Positions 6,654 through 13,198 of a stretch of 22,824 nt of DNA are shown one piece after another (positions within the stretch are counted from its first letter, which is position 1; each line of letters opens with the position of its first letter). The notes beneath the pieces are model-generated. The model made no database searches and was not told where the DNA came from. It saw only the letters and a list, made by a program, of their open reading frames with translations. Position numbers and translations under genes: made by a program. Source of the stretch: CAZXPY01 sp964643435 (GTDB lineage Bacteria > Patescibacteriota > Microgenomatia > Woykebacterales > RBG-16-39-9b); NCBI GenBank assembly GCA_964643435.1, contig CAZXPY010000006.1:1-22824 (forward strand), read 5' to 3'.

Positions 6654-7892
6654 ATGGAAACTTCAATTGAACAAGAAAAATTTATCAAATTAGAGTTAAT
6701 CGGCGAGATATTTACCGGTGCCGCAATAGTTTTTGGGTTATTGGTTATTCAATTACCTCTCGGTGTGCCTATTAATAAACCAGTGATCTACGCAGTAGCG
6801 GCAAGTTTAGCACTTTTTTCCTTAGTTTGGCATCAGCTGTTGCCGCAGAAATTTTCTGGAGCAAATAAAAATTATATTGAGTCAATTATCGATATTTTTG
6901 CGATTGCAACCACCGTCCATTTTTCGGGCGGACCAAACAGTTATTTTGCCTTTCTTTATTTTCTACCCAACATTAATACGGCTGTAAATATGGGTTTGAG
7001 GAGAACTATTATTTTGTCTTCGCTAACGTCTATTCTCATTTTAGGTGAGGCTATCTTTAATGTGAATGGTGGCTTTTCATCAAATCTCTCCCTGGCGGCT
7101 CTCCGAATTTGGTCTATCTTTTTAGTTACATTTTACGGGAGATTTTTATTCCTTCAGGTAAAAAAATTAGATGAGGAAGAGCAAAAGATTAAAGTTAATA
7201 AGGTTAGGGAAATAAATAAATTGAAGGAAGAATTTGTTTTTTTAGTATCAAGAAAATTTATTTTTCCAATTAACTCAATTAAAAATAATTTAAAAACTCT
7301 CTTTAGAGAAAATATTGATAAGGAAACATTTAAAACATTAAAAATAGTGGAACAAAATACCCAAAGGTTAAAAAAACTGGTTGATGATCTGGTTAATATT
7401 TCGGAAATTGAATCTGGAACATTGAAACTAGAAAGTGGAGTTTTTAATTTAAAGGAGGTTGCGAAAGAAACAATAGAGAGCCTTAAACTTTCTGCAACTA
7501 AGAAAAATTTAGAACTAGAATTTTCTGGTCAAGGAGCAAGAGTAACTGCCGACCCACTAAGAGTACGAGAGGTTATTTCTAACCTAGTTGATAACGCTAT
7601 TAAGTATACAAATGAGTTTGGTAGGATAGAGGCGGATATTTACAAAAAGGGAGATTTAGCGATTTTTAGCGTAAAAGATGATGGTATTGGGATACCAAAA
7701 GAGGCAACAAGCAATCTTTTTACCAAATTTTTCCGGATAGAATCTGGAAAAGCGGAAAAAGAAGGCTTTGGCTTAGGACTATTTATTTGTAAGGAGTTAG
7801 TTGAACGAATGGGCGGAAAAATTTGGTTTGAATCAACGCTTGGAAAAGGTTCGATTTTTACTTTTAGCCTTCCCCTTGCTAGCAGAGCCTAG
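6654..7892 (+). CDS. paralogous membrane histidine kinase lacking the phospho-acceptor His
   Basis: A 412-aa protein starting at ATG 6654, one nt after the previous stop; an in-frame TTG lies upstream but is less likely. The membrane domain matches the upstream kinase along its length (LLPQKFSG, TVHFSGGPNSYFAFLY versus LLPKKFSG, VVHFTRGVESYLVFLY), so this is a tandem duplication. In the DHp domain the H-box SHELRSP is replaced by SRKFIFP, with Arg at the His position (R200). The ATP-binding domain is fully canonical: NLVDNAIKYT (N-box), DDGIGIP (G1), FTKFFR (F-box), GFGLGLFICK (G2). The simplest reading is that it cannot phosphorylate itself but could phosphorylate the partner's H203 in a heterodimer. 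A pure sensor or ATPase role is also possible. Confidence 0.85.
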   Translation: METSIEQEKFIKLELIGEIFTGAAIVFGLLVIQLPLGVPINKPVIYAVAASLALFSLVWHQLLPQKFSGANKNYIESIIDIFAIATTVHFSGGPNSYFAFLYFLPNINTAVNMGLRRTIILSSLTSILILGEAIFNVNGGFSSNLSLAALRIWSIFLVTFYGRFLFLQVKKLDEEEQKIKVNKVREINKLKEEFVFLVSRKFIFPINSIKNNLKTLFRENIDKETFKTLKIVEQNTQRLKKLVDDLVNISEIESGTLKLESGVFNLKEVAKETIESLKLSATKKNLELEFSGQGARVTADPLRVREVISNLVDNAIKYTNEFGRIEADIYKKGDLAIFSVKDDGIGIPKEATSNLFTKFFRIESGKAEKEGFGLGLFICKELVERMGGKIWFESTLGKGSIFTFSLPLASRA

Positions 7893-7980
7893 AATCTGTT
7901 AAAATTAGCCGACCGTTGCGCGGGGTCGTCCTCGCCCCGCTAAGCGGGGTAAAGTAGGACACAGGTCTTTGGTACTCCAT
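7893..7980 (+). promoter_or_regulatory. GC-rich hairpin leader before tRNA-Gln
   Basis: A possible extended -10 (TGT TAAAAT, 7897-7905) is followed by GCGGGG (7920-7925), CCCCGC (7935-7940) and GCGGGG (7944-7949). The middle block can pair with either neighbour. An outer GTCCT (7928-7932)/AGGAC (7956-7960) pair encloses the second hairpin. It differs sharply in composition from the surroundings and may be part of the palindromic element around the tRNA and GIY-YIG gene. The promoter call is weak. Confidence 0.35.
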
Positions 7981-8054
7981 TTGGGGGTCGTCTAGCGGTA
8001 GGACGCCAGGTTCTGGCCCTGGTAACCTAGGTTCGAATCCTAGCCCCCAAGCCA
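7981..8054 (+). tRNA. tRNA-Gln (anticodon CUG), CCA encoded
   Basis: A complete cloverleaf. The acceptor stem TTGGGGG (7981-7987) pairs with CCCCCAA (8044-8050). The D arm is GTCT/GGAC. The anticodon arm is CCAGG-TTCTGGC-CCTGG, giving anticodon CTG for CAG codons. The T arm is CTAGG-TTCGAAT-CCTAG. The weak T1-A72 pair and discriminator G73 fit glutamine identity. GCCA (8051-8054) follows the acceptor stem, so CCA is genomically encoded. Confidence 0.95.
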
Positions 8055-8182
8055 CGCAAAATTCACTCGCTACGCTCGTTCATCGCGTGGCAAGCCACTG
8101 GTTTATAAAATAACTAGAATGGTGTTAAATCTCAGAAATTTTGCGTGAGCCCCGAGATGAGCGAAAGCGAATTTTTCGGGGC
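8051..8182. repeat. palindromic repeat block between tRNA-Gln and the GIY-YIG gene
   Basis: Several nested inverted repeats. GCCACGC (8051-8057, overlapping the tRNA 3' end) pairs with GCGTGGC (8085-8091). CACGCAAAATT (8053-8063) is the exact reverse complement of AATTTTGCGTG (8137-8147). GCCCCGA (8149-8155) pairs with TCGGGGC (8176-8182). Two related cores, CTCGCTACGCTCG (8066-8078) and, inverted, GAGCGAAAGCGAA (8159-8171), lie in the two halves. This resembles REP-like mobile palindromes. I see no protein-coding content. Confidence 0.6.
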
Positions 8183-8190
8183 CAATTTGT

Positions 8191-8454
8191 ATGTACTATA
8201 TTTATATCCTTGAAAACCAGATTGATAAAAGCCTCTATATTGGTTTTACTTCCAACCCACAACGTAGACTTAAAGAACATCAAGCCGGATCTGGTGGCAG
8301 AACTACTCGATTAAAAAGGAATTGGAAGCTAATATATCTAGAAGGTTATTTAATCAAAACCGATGCGGTTGGCAGAGAAAAATTTCTCAAAGGAGGATCT
8401 GGAAGAAAATATTTAAACAAACAGCTAAGACATTATTTTGAAAGAGGTTTATAA
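8191..8454 (+). CDS. GIY-YIG domain protein (small nuclease-like)
   Basis: An 87-aa protein that is almost entirely one GIY-YIG domain. The GIY strand is YYIYIL (2-7) and the YIG strand LYIGFTSN (15-22). The conserved Arg is in QRRLKEH (24-30), and the catalytic Glu is likely E63 in GREKFLKG. This matches the UPF0213/YhbQ-type stand-alone domains that are often linked to small mobile elements and found next to tRNAs in CPR genomes (family knowledge). It starts at ATG 8191, directly after the GCCCCGA/TCGGGGC hairpin, and has no clear SD. The function could be DNA repair or a domesticated homing-type nuclease; the sequence cannot tell which. Confidence 0.85.
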   Translation: MYYIYILENQIDKSLYIGFTSNPQRRLKEHQAGSGGRTTRLKRNWKLIYLEGYLIKTDAVGREKFLKGGSGRKYLNKQLRHYFERGL

Positions 8455-8458
8455 ATTA

Positions 8459-8481
8459 ACCTCAAAAAACTATAATTAAAC
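8459..8481 (+). repeat. intergenic repeat R2, partial copy
   Basis: ACCTCAAAAAACTATAATTAAAC, about the right half of the repeat seen at 9639-9669 and 10693-10723. Like those, it lies upstream of a gene with a leaderless promoter. Confidence 0.55.
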
Positions 8482-8501
8482 TGTACAATCTCACTTAGAA
8501 C

Positions 8502-8530
8502 TTGAACTTTTCTCCTGAAACTCATAAACT
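8502..8530 (+). promoter_or_regulatory. promoter of the beta-propeller-like protein, leaderless GTG start
   Basis: -35 TTGAAC (8502-8507), exactly 17 nt, -10 TAAACT (8525-8530). The GTG start lies 7 nt after the last base of the -10, i.e. at the predicted +1. This supports GTG 8537 as the start and a leaderless mRNA. Confidence 0.6.
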
Positions 8531-8536
8531 GAAATT

Positions 8537-9598
8537 GTGAGAGAAAAGGGGTTCGCACCGGTAATTGTAATTTTAGGAGTGTTGTTAATTGCTGTTGAAG
8601 CTGTAGTCACATATTATTTAATAAAACCTAAACCCCTTCCAAAAAAACCAATTGTCTCTCAAATTACTAAACAAATAACTCAAACTAATGAGGATAGCAA
8701 AAGTAACCCCGAAAAATTCGCATATATCAAATTTACAGATATGACTAATGGTCAAGGTGATCTATGGACAATTAAAACTAACACAGACGACAGAAAGCTT
8801 TTAGCTAAAAATCTAAAGTTGACTAGTATCAAAGGGTGGTCAAAGGATAACTCTCTGATTTACGCCCACGCTAAACAAATGTTAGACGATTCTCTTTTTG
8901 CTATTAATGCCAACGATGGGTCTTATAAAAAAATACAACAATCTGAAATACCAGAACAGGTAGTAATTGATGATAATAAACTGCTCATAGATGGTAAAAA
9001 AATTGAATTCCCACTAGATGTTAAAAGTGCTTATATTAAGCGTGTTTTATTATCTCCAAATAAAACCAAGATTAGTTTCCTAAAAACCGCGCCTGTCGTA
9101 GCAGATCTTTATGTTTTCTATCTTAACTCAAAAAAGCTAGTGCAAATTACAAATGGAGATTCAGTTGATGCTGTAAGATGGCTTGATGATGACCAATTAA
9201 TTTATGCAAATGGTAACCTTTTTACAGTTAAATCTGACAATAGTGGCAAGCAAAAGTTAGCTTCCGGTGTCAGATTCTTTGATTTAAGTAAAAGTACAAA
9301 AAAGCTAATTTATTATAAGGATAAATTTGTTGGTAACACTATTACGGCTGAGGAATTCTATCTTTTTGATTTCCAATCTAGAAATAGTTCACTAATCAAA
9401 ACTGTTCAAGGAGCTACTGCAGGATTCCCAACAATTTCTCCGAGGGCAGATTTTGGTACCTATTCGTATTCAGAATATATAGGGCCTACAGAAACTAAAA
9501 GTCAGACGTTTCTTTTAAATTTAAAAAATAGTGAAGAAGTAAAGCTTTGTGAGCAGAATGAATCTTGTGGCGAAGTCTTATGGGCTAATTTAGAATAG
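8537..9598 (+). CDS. anchored extracytoplasmic protein with beta-propeller-like repeats
   Basis: 353 aa, GTG start. The N-terminus MREKGFAPVIVILGVLLIAV is a short basic stretch and one membrane helix (about 8-28), followed by a Lys/Pro and Ser/Thr/Asn linker (32-60). The KGFAPVI motif is common in CPR anchored proteins and slightly resembles a prepilin leader but lacks Glu at +5. The rest reads as repeated beta-strands with TolB/WD40-like phrases: GDLWTIKTN, SKDNSLIYA, DSLFAINANDGSYKKI, LLSPNKTKISFL, DLYVFYLNSKKLVQIT, AVRWLDDDQLIYANGNLFTV. That fits a propeller outside the membrane. Two Cys near the C-terminus (CEQNESC) may form a disulfide. Ligand and role are unknown. Confidence 0.75.
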   Translation: MREKGFAPVIVILGVLLIAVEAVVTYYLIKPKPLPKKPIVSQITKQITQTNEDSKSNPEKFAYIKFTDMTNGQGDLWTIKTNTDDRKLLAKNLKLTSIKGWSKDNSLIYAHAKQMLDDSLFAINANDGSYKKIQQSEIPEQVVIDDNKLLIDGKKIEFPLDVKSAYIKRVLLSPNKTKISFLKTAPVVADLYVFYLNSKKLVQITNGDSVDAVRWLDDDQLIYANGNLFTVKSDNSGKQKLASGVRFFDLSKSTKKLIYYKDKFVGNTITAEEFYLFDFQSRNSSLIKTVQGATAGFPTISPRADFGTYSYSEYIGPTETKSQTFLLNLKNSEEVKLCEQNESCGEVLWANLE

Positions 9599-9611
9599 AA
9601 ACTGTTTCTAT

Positions 9612-9638
9612 GGCCTAGCTCACCATAAATCAACCAGT
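9612..9638 (+). repeat. intergenic repeat R1, copy 1 (27 bp)
   Basis: A 27-bp unit beginning GGCCTAGCTCACC and ending CAACCAGT. It recurs exactly at 10209-10235 in the same orientation, so the two copies flank the cupin gene. Copy 1 runs straight into repeat R2. Confidence 0.8.
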
Positions 9639-9669
9639 GCCAACTTATTTTTTACCTCAAAAAACTATA
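9639..9669 (+). repeat. intergenic repeat R2, copy 1 (31 bp)
   Basis: A 31-bp unit starting GCCAACTTATTTTTTACC. It matches 10693-10723 with one mismatch and the partial copy at 8459-8481. It ends 29 bp before the -10 of the cupin gene. Confidence 0.8.
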
Positions 9670-9698
9670 TCAAACAACCAGTAAGAATTCCTAACTTT

Positions 9699-9707
9699 TG
9701 ATATACT
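9699..9707 (+). promoter_or_regulatory. extended -10 promoter of the cupin gene (leaderless)
   Basis: TGA TATACT, with the last base 7 nt before the A of ATG 9714, so the predicted +1 coincides with the start codon. No -35 is visible. Confidence 0.55.
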
Positions 9708-9713
9708 TTAACC

Positions 9714-10187
9714 ATGGAGATTCCAGAATTTGGCAAAGACCCAATTGATGTGTATTCAAAACCTGTTGGCGTTACAGAAACAAAGTTAACCCGTATCTTT
9801 CAAATGCAAGCAAGAGAAAAGCCTGAAAAACCAGGCCGATCTCTTTTAGTCACCTGGGACGCGAGATTACCATTAGTAGAGGGATTTAATAATAAATATT
9901 CATACCTAGTTACTTTCGACGGAAAGAATAATTTAGCTGGTAATCATTACCACGAACACAAACAAGAATTATTTAATCCCGTTGTAGGTGATTTTGTCGT
10001 TTTGCTTGAGGATATTGAAACAAAAGAGCGAGAAGAACTAGAGATTAGTGCAAAAGACTATCCTGTAGTCTACATTCCTACTCGTATTGCACACACTGTG
10101 GTCGCAAATTCCAATATCGCAGTATTACTTGTTACCGCAAGTTATCCAGGGATTGAGGACGACGAGTTTCCTTACAAATTACGATAA
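9714..10187 (+). CDS. cupin-fold protein, WxcM/FdtA-like (sugar 3,4-ketoisomerase family)
   Basis: A 157-aa single-domain RmlC-like cupin. Cupin motif 1 is complete: G76-N-H78-Y-H80-x4-E85-x6-G92. Motif 2 is YIPTRIAHTVVAN, with H127 as the fourth metal ligand. The C-terminal phrase LLVTASYPGIEDDEFPY resembles the end of FdtA/QdtA/WxcM-type dTDP-sugar ketoisomerases (family knowledge). Those enzymes usually lack the full metal-binding set, so the intact HxH-E-H argues that this is a metal-binding relative of uncertain reaction. No nucleotide-sugar genes are in the window. It is preceded by repeats R1 and R2, followed by R1, and appears leaderless. Confidence 0.75.
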   Translation: MEIPEFGKDPIDVYSKPVGVTETKLTRIFQMQAREKPEKPGRSLLVTWDARLPLVEGFNNKYSYLVTFDGKNNLAGNHYHEHKQELFNPVVGDFVVLLEDIETKEREELEISAKDYPVVYIPTRIAHTVVANSNIAVLLVTASYPGIEDDEFPYKLR

Positions 10188-10208
10188 TAAGTTTCCACAT
10201 AGTGGTTC

Positions 10209-10235
10209 GGCCTAGCTCACCATAAATCAACCAGT
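10209..10235 (+). repeat. intergenic repeat R1, copy 2 (27 bp)
   Basis: An exact copy of 9612-9638, placed just after the cupin gene. Here the sequence diverges after CAACCAGT, and R2 is missing. The preceding CCACATAGTGG is a small hairpin. Confidence 0.8.
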
Positions 10236-10270
10236 ACCAGCCTTGATTTGATGATAAATCTAGTATAAAA

Positions 10271-10543
10271 TTACTTCTGAGGAACGATGCTTAAGTGATC
10301 TTCTAGCGTAGTTACTCTATTATCTAGTTCTTCGTTTTTCTCTTTATTAACTTTATACATATCTGCATAAGTTTTTAAAGTTTGTTCAATTTTAACCAAA
10401 GAGGCTGTATGGTTATCTAATTTATCACCATGTTGTTGTAAGATTGCAGTATGGTTGTCTAACTTAGCATTTACTGGTTTTAACGCGGTCTTAATTTTCT
10501 GTTCTACTACATCACCAATTTTCTTTATGTCATCATTTGTCAT
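10271..10543 (-). CDS. small coiled-coil protein
   Basis: A 90-aa hydrophilic, helical protein with heptad spacing throughout. An internal near-repeat, KLDNHTAILQQHGD then KLDNHTASLVKIEQ (residues 27-54), is followed by a charged coil (VNKEKNEELDNRVTTLEDHL). No membrane segment, Cys or catalytic motif. Probably a homo-oligomeric coiled coil. Similar short coiled-coil hypotheticals are frequent in CPR genomes; the function is unknown. The start ATG 10543 lies only 4-6 nt after a -10-like sequence, so the mRNA has almost no leader. Confidence 0.7.
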   Translation of the reverse strand: MTNDDIKKIGDVVEQKIKTALKPVNAKLDNHTAILQQHGDKLDNHTASLVKIEQTLKTYADMYKVNKEKNEELDNRVTTLEDHLSIVPQK

Positions 10544-10692
10544 AGAATTATATTAATCTCACGTTTTCTAAAAAGCAAGGCCTTTTAATAACTGAAACGA
10601 CTTCTGATAAACTAATTCTGGGTAAGGTATGATATCTGGCCAATTGGTGGTTCTGAAATCATCAACAAGTGCCAGCCAGTATGAATAAGGCA
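10544..10692. other. intergenic stretch with an R1-like remnant
   Basis: Non-coding. It contains ATCAACAAGTGCCAGCC at about 10662, a degenerate match to the end of repeat R1 and its following bases at 10226-10242. Together with the adjoining R2 copy it looks like a decayed R1+R2 pair. I see no gene, tRNA or clear terminator. Confidence 0.4.
10547..10578 (-). promoter_or_regulatory. probable promoter of the coiled-coil gene
   Basis: Minus strand: TTGCTT (10578-10573) and, 18 nt on, TAATAT overlapping TATAAT (10554-10547). The ATG follows within 4-6 nt, again almost leaderless. The exact -10 register is ambiguous. Confidence 0.4.
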
Positions 10693-10723
10693 GCCAACTT
10701 ATTTTTTACCTCAAGAAACTATA
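10693..10723 (+). repeat. intergenic repeat R2, copy 2 (31 bp)
   Basis: Matches 9639-9669 with a single A/G difference. The similarity to the 8459 copy continues a few bases further (ATAATT-AAAC). Confidence 0.8.
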
Positions 10724-10733
10724 ATTCAAACTT

Positions 10734-10742
10734 TGATATACT
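10734..10742 (+). promoter_or_regulatory. extended -10 promoter of the membrane protein gene (leaderless)
   Basis: TGA TATACT preceded by CTT, identical to the element before the cupin gene. The last base is 7 nt before ATG 10749, predicting a leaderless transcript. Confidence 0.55.
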
Positions 10743-10748
10743 GTAAAT

Positions 10749-11306
10749 ATGAAGGTATGGGGTGCTTGGAAGTATAAAAATATCACCCTCTCTCTTATTG
10801 GTTTAACCATCGCTCTTATTCTTTTTCGTTACGAAGGGTTTCACTCTTTTTTGTTAAATTTAGGAGAGTTTGGTTACGTTAGTGTTTTTATTGCCGGAAT
10901 ACTCTTTGTTTCGACTTTTACAGCCGCAACAGGAATAGTTATACTCCTAGTTTTGGCAGAAAGCCTTTCGGTAATTGAACTTGGGATTATCGCCGGTTTA
11001 GGTGCAGTTGTGGGAGATTTTGTTATTTTCCGGTTTATTAGAAATAACTTAATTGAAGAGATAAAACTTTTATATAATTCTTTTGGCGGCCGCCATCTTA
11101 CCAAGTTATTAGATACAAAATATTTTAGTTGGACTCTACCAGTGATTGGGGCAATTTTGATTGCTTCACCATTGCCAGATGAAATAGGGGTTACTCTTAT
11201 GGGAATTTCAAGAATGAAAACTTATCAATTTTTGCTAATATCCTTTATCTTAAATGCGATTGGAATATTTTTAATTATTTCCGCATCTAGGTTTATTAAA
11301 CCTTAA
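10749..11306 (+). CDS. polytopic membrane protein, possibly DedA/VTT-like
   Basis: 185 aa with about five hydrophobic segments (roughly 12-26, 42-67, 72-92, 130-145, 160-182). A Gly/Thr-rich re-entrant-looking stretch (FVSTFTAATGIVIL) and a second conserved-looking turn (IASPLPDEIGVTLMG) lie between helices. The pairing of two such short loops is reminiscent of VTT/DedA-type membrane proteins, but the resemblance is weak and I would not assign transport activity. It is a single gene behind repeat R2, convergent with the end of the pilus operon about 40 bp downstream. Confidence 0.65.
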   Translation: MKVWGAWKYKNITLSLIGLTIALILFRYEGFHSFLLNLGEFGYVSVFIAGILFVSTFTAATGIVILLVLAESLSVIELGIIAGLGAVVGDFVIFRFIRNNLIEEIKLLYNSFGGRHLTKLLDTKYFSWTLPVIGAILIASPLPDEIGVTLMGISRMKTYQFLLISFILNAIGIFLIISASRFIKP

Positions 11307-11344
11307 GTTTTAGGAAAAGCTATAAATATTGTTGTACTAATTGA

Positions 11345-11788
11345 CTAGCGAGTAACAGTGATTGAAGAGGTTTCGTCTGAATCAACGGTAACTCTATTGG
11401 CCGCGGTCTTACACATATTGTATTTTGTGTCAGCTGCGGTTCCACCGTTTGGATCTTTAGGAAGATCCGCAATATAAGTGGGGACAACATCAGTTGCCAG
11501 ATCACCACCACCACTACCAATATTATCCTTTGTGGGACAATCCGACGCTAAAGAGGGTGGTAAAACACCGTTGTCGGCAAAATATTGATTGATCGAGTTA
11601 AGAATAGCTAAGACGTCACTTCTTCTTTGGGTATCGCGGGCTTGGGTAACTTGTCTAGCCGGGTTGATGGCGATAAGGACGATAGCTAAGAGAATGGATA
11701 GGATACTAATAACCACCAAAAGTTCAACCAGTGTGAAACCTTTGGCACCTTTAATTTTTTTGAGGGCTAAACCCAAGGGCAGTTTCAT
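11345..11788 (-). CDS. type IV major pilin (prepilin)
   Basis: 147 aa. A basic leader ends in AKG17, and the mature N-terminus is FTLVELLVVISILSILLAIV with Glu at +5, the canonical class III prepilin signal and hydrophobic assembly helix. The following helix contains INPARQVTQARDTQRRSDV, typical of CPR pilins, and then a small globular domain with two Cys (C79 and about C128) that could form a disulfide loop. It is the last gene of the pilus operon, 6 nt after the preceding stop. Unlike most genes of the operon it has a strong SD (AAGGAG, about 9 nt from the ATG), consistent with high expression as the main structural subunit. Confidence 0.92.
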   Translation of the reverse strand: MKLPLGLALKKIKGAKGFTLVELLVVISILSILLAIVLIAINPARQVTQARDTQRRSDVLAILNSINQYFADNGVLPPSLASDCPTKDNIGSGGGDLATDVVPTYIADLPKDPNGGTAADTKYNMCKTAANRVTVDSDETSSITVTR

Positions 11789-11794
11789 CTAAAA

Positions 11795-13198
11795 TTACTC
11801 CTTTCCGATAGTAATAAGAGCGTCAAAACTTTCAGTTTCTGAAAGTTTTTCACCTTCAATAATAGTATAATCATTCTCTAAATCCTTTGTCAAGAGGTTT
11901 AAGAACTTTAGTTTACTTTCTTTAATTTGAATTTGCGTTTTTTCAAAATCAAAAGACGAAGCATTATCAACTTCGGTTACCTGCCAACCTAAATTAGTGA
12001 GGAACTCTTTCGCGTCTGCTGCAGTTCCCGCAACTCCTCGACCGTTCAGAATTTTGATTTTAAGATCCGCTTTTTCTAAAGGTTGTTCCTGCGCACTGCC
12101 CGTAACTTCGTTGGTTGCGGAGGACGTGGCAGTTTGAGAAGTGGTAGTAATCGGATTAATCGGTTTTTCTTTTGGTTTTGTCTTGAAGAAGAATAATAAA
12201 ACCGCCACTAAAGTAATCGAAATAATCGCCAATCCCAAGCCTAAAAAAACTGGCAAAAAATTAAAAATTTGTTTTTTCTCACTAATCTCTACTTTGGCGG
12301 TAGCTATATTACTTAAGCCTTCTTTGATTGTTTCTGGTTCAAAACTTAAAGTAGAGTCTTTAAAACTAGAAGAGCTGATTAAACTTTTAAATTCTTCGAA
12401 GTTCTCATCAGATTTATTTTTTAATACTGGAAACGGTAATTCTTCGATTTCAAAATCATATTTAGTAAAAAAGGTTGCAGCATCGTTTTTACCTAGACTT
12501 AAAAGTTTTTTGGGGCTTTGTTGGTGGTGACTATCAAAATATTCTTTATAATCGAGGGCGATTTTTTCTATTTCTTTTGTTTTTGCCTCTTTCAGATCAA
12601 AGCTTGAAGAAAACTCAATGCCGTTATTGGCTACTACAAAAAAAGTAGCAATCGTACCTTCTTGAAAGCTAAGAAGATAGAAGTTTGGGGATGGTGTCGG
12701 TCGAAGTTCCAACATTGTAAGCGGTGCGGGAACAAAACGAAAAATATCAAGGAAAGTGTCTTTTATAACAAAACTTAACTTACTAATTAATTTATGCTCG
12801 GTTGCACAAATTTGAAAAATTCCTTTTGAGGTCTCATTCCAGGCAATCAGAGTATTTTCCTTATCAAAAGGCAGGTCTTTTTCAATTAGGTTAATAGCTT
12901 CAGAAGCATCTTTTGGCGCTTGTTCAAGAGAAAGTTGTTTAAAAAACAATTTATTTTCTGGAATAGCCCAAATGGCAGTAGCATATTTTTGCTTTAGGAG
13001 TTCTTCATTAAAAATCTTCTGGAGAAGAGCGGCGGCTTTGTTGGTATCAATAACTTCATCTCCGGCAAAGATAATTGGGTCGGTGATTTTTTTCAAATAG
13101 GAAATTTTAAAACCACCGCTACTGTAATTTGCGAGAGCTATTTTTAATGAGTTCTCTTGAATTGAAAAAACTAAAATTTGTTTTTCAAAAAAAATCAT
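11795..13198 (-). CDS. PilM-like pilus assembly protein fused to a LytR_C domain
   Basis: 467 aa from ATG 13198, which overlaps the previous stop by ATGA; an upstream in-frame TTG is less likely. Residues 1-255 look like a degenerate PilM/actin-like cytoplasmic domain (SIQENSLKIALANY, AIWAIPENKLFFKQL, LIEKDLPFD, YLLSFQEGTIATFFVV). A single membrane helix follows at about 313-338, then a Thr/Ser/Pro linker (345-372). Residues 379-465 resemble the LytR_C/LytR_cpsA C-terminal domain (LKIKILNGRGVAGTAADAKE, then LGWQVTEVDNAS). The N-terminus would be inside and the LytR_C part outside. It may link the cytoplasmic ring to the cell wall and stand in for PilN/O, which are not seen here (inference). 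Confidence 0.7.
   Translation of the reverse strand: MIFFEKQILVFSIQENSLKIALANYSSGGFKISYLKKITDPIIFAGDEVIDTNKAAALLQKIFNEELLKQKYATAIWAIPENKLFFKQLSLEQAPKDASEAINLIEKDLPFDKENTLIAWNETSKGIFQICATEHKLISKLSFVIKDTFLDIFRFVPAPLTMLELRPTPSPNFYLLSFQEGTIATFFVVANNGIEFSSSFDLKEAKTKEIEKIALDYKEYFDSHHQQSPKKLLSLGKNDAATFFTKYDFEIEELPFPVLKNKSDENFEEFKSLISSSSFKDSTLSFEPETIKEGLSNIATAKVEISEKKQIFNFLPVFLGLGLAIISITLVAVLLFFFKTKPKEKPINPITTTSQTATSSATNEVTGSAQEQPLEKADLKIKILNGRGVAGTAADAKEFLTNLGWQVTEVDNASSFDFEKTQIQIKESKLKFLNLLTKDLENDYTIIEGEKLSETESFDALITIGKE

Noticed and set aside
9612..10235. CRISPR array
   Set aside because: Only two 27-bp copies, about 570 bp apart with a gene between them. No regular spacers.
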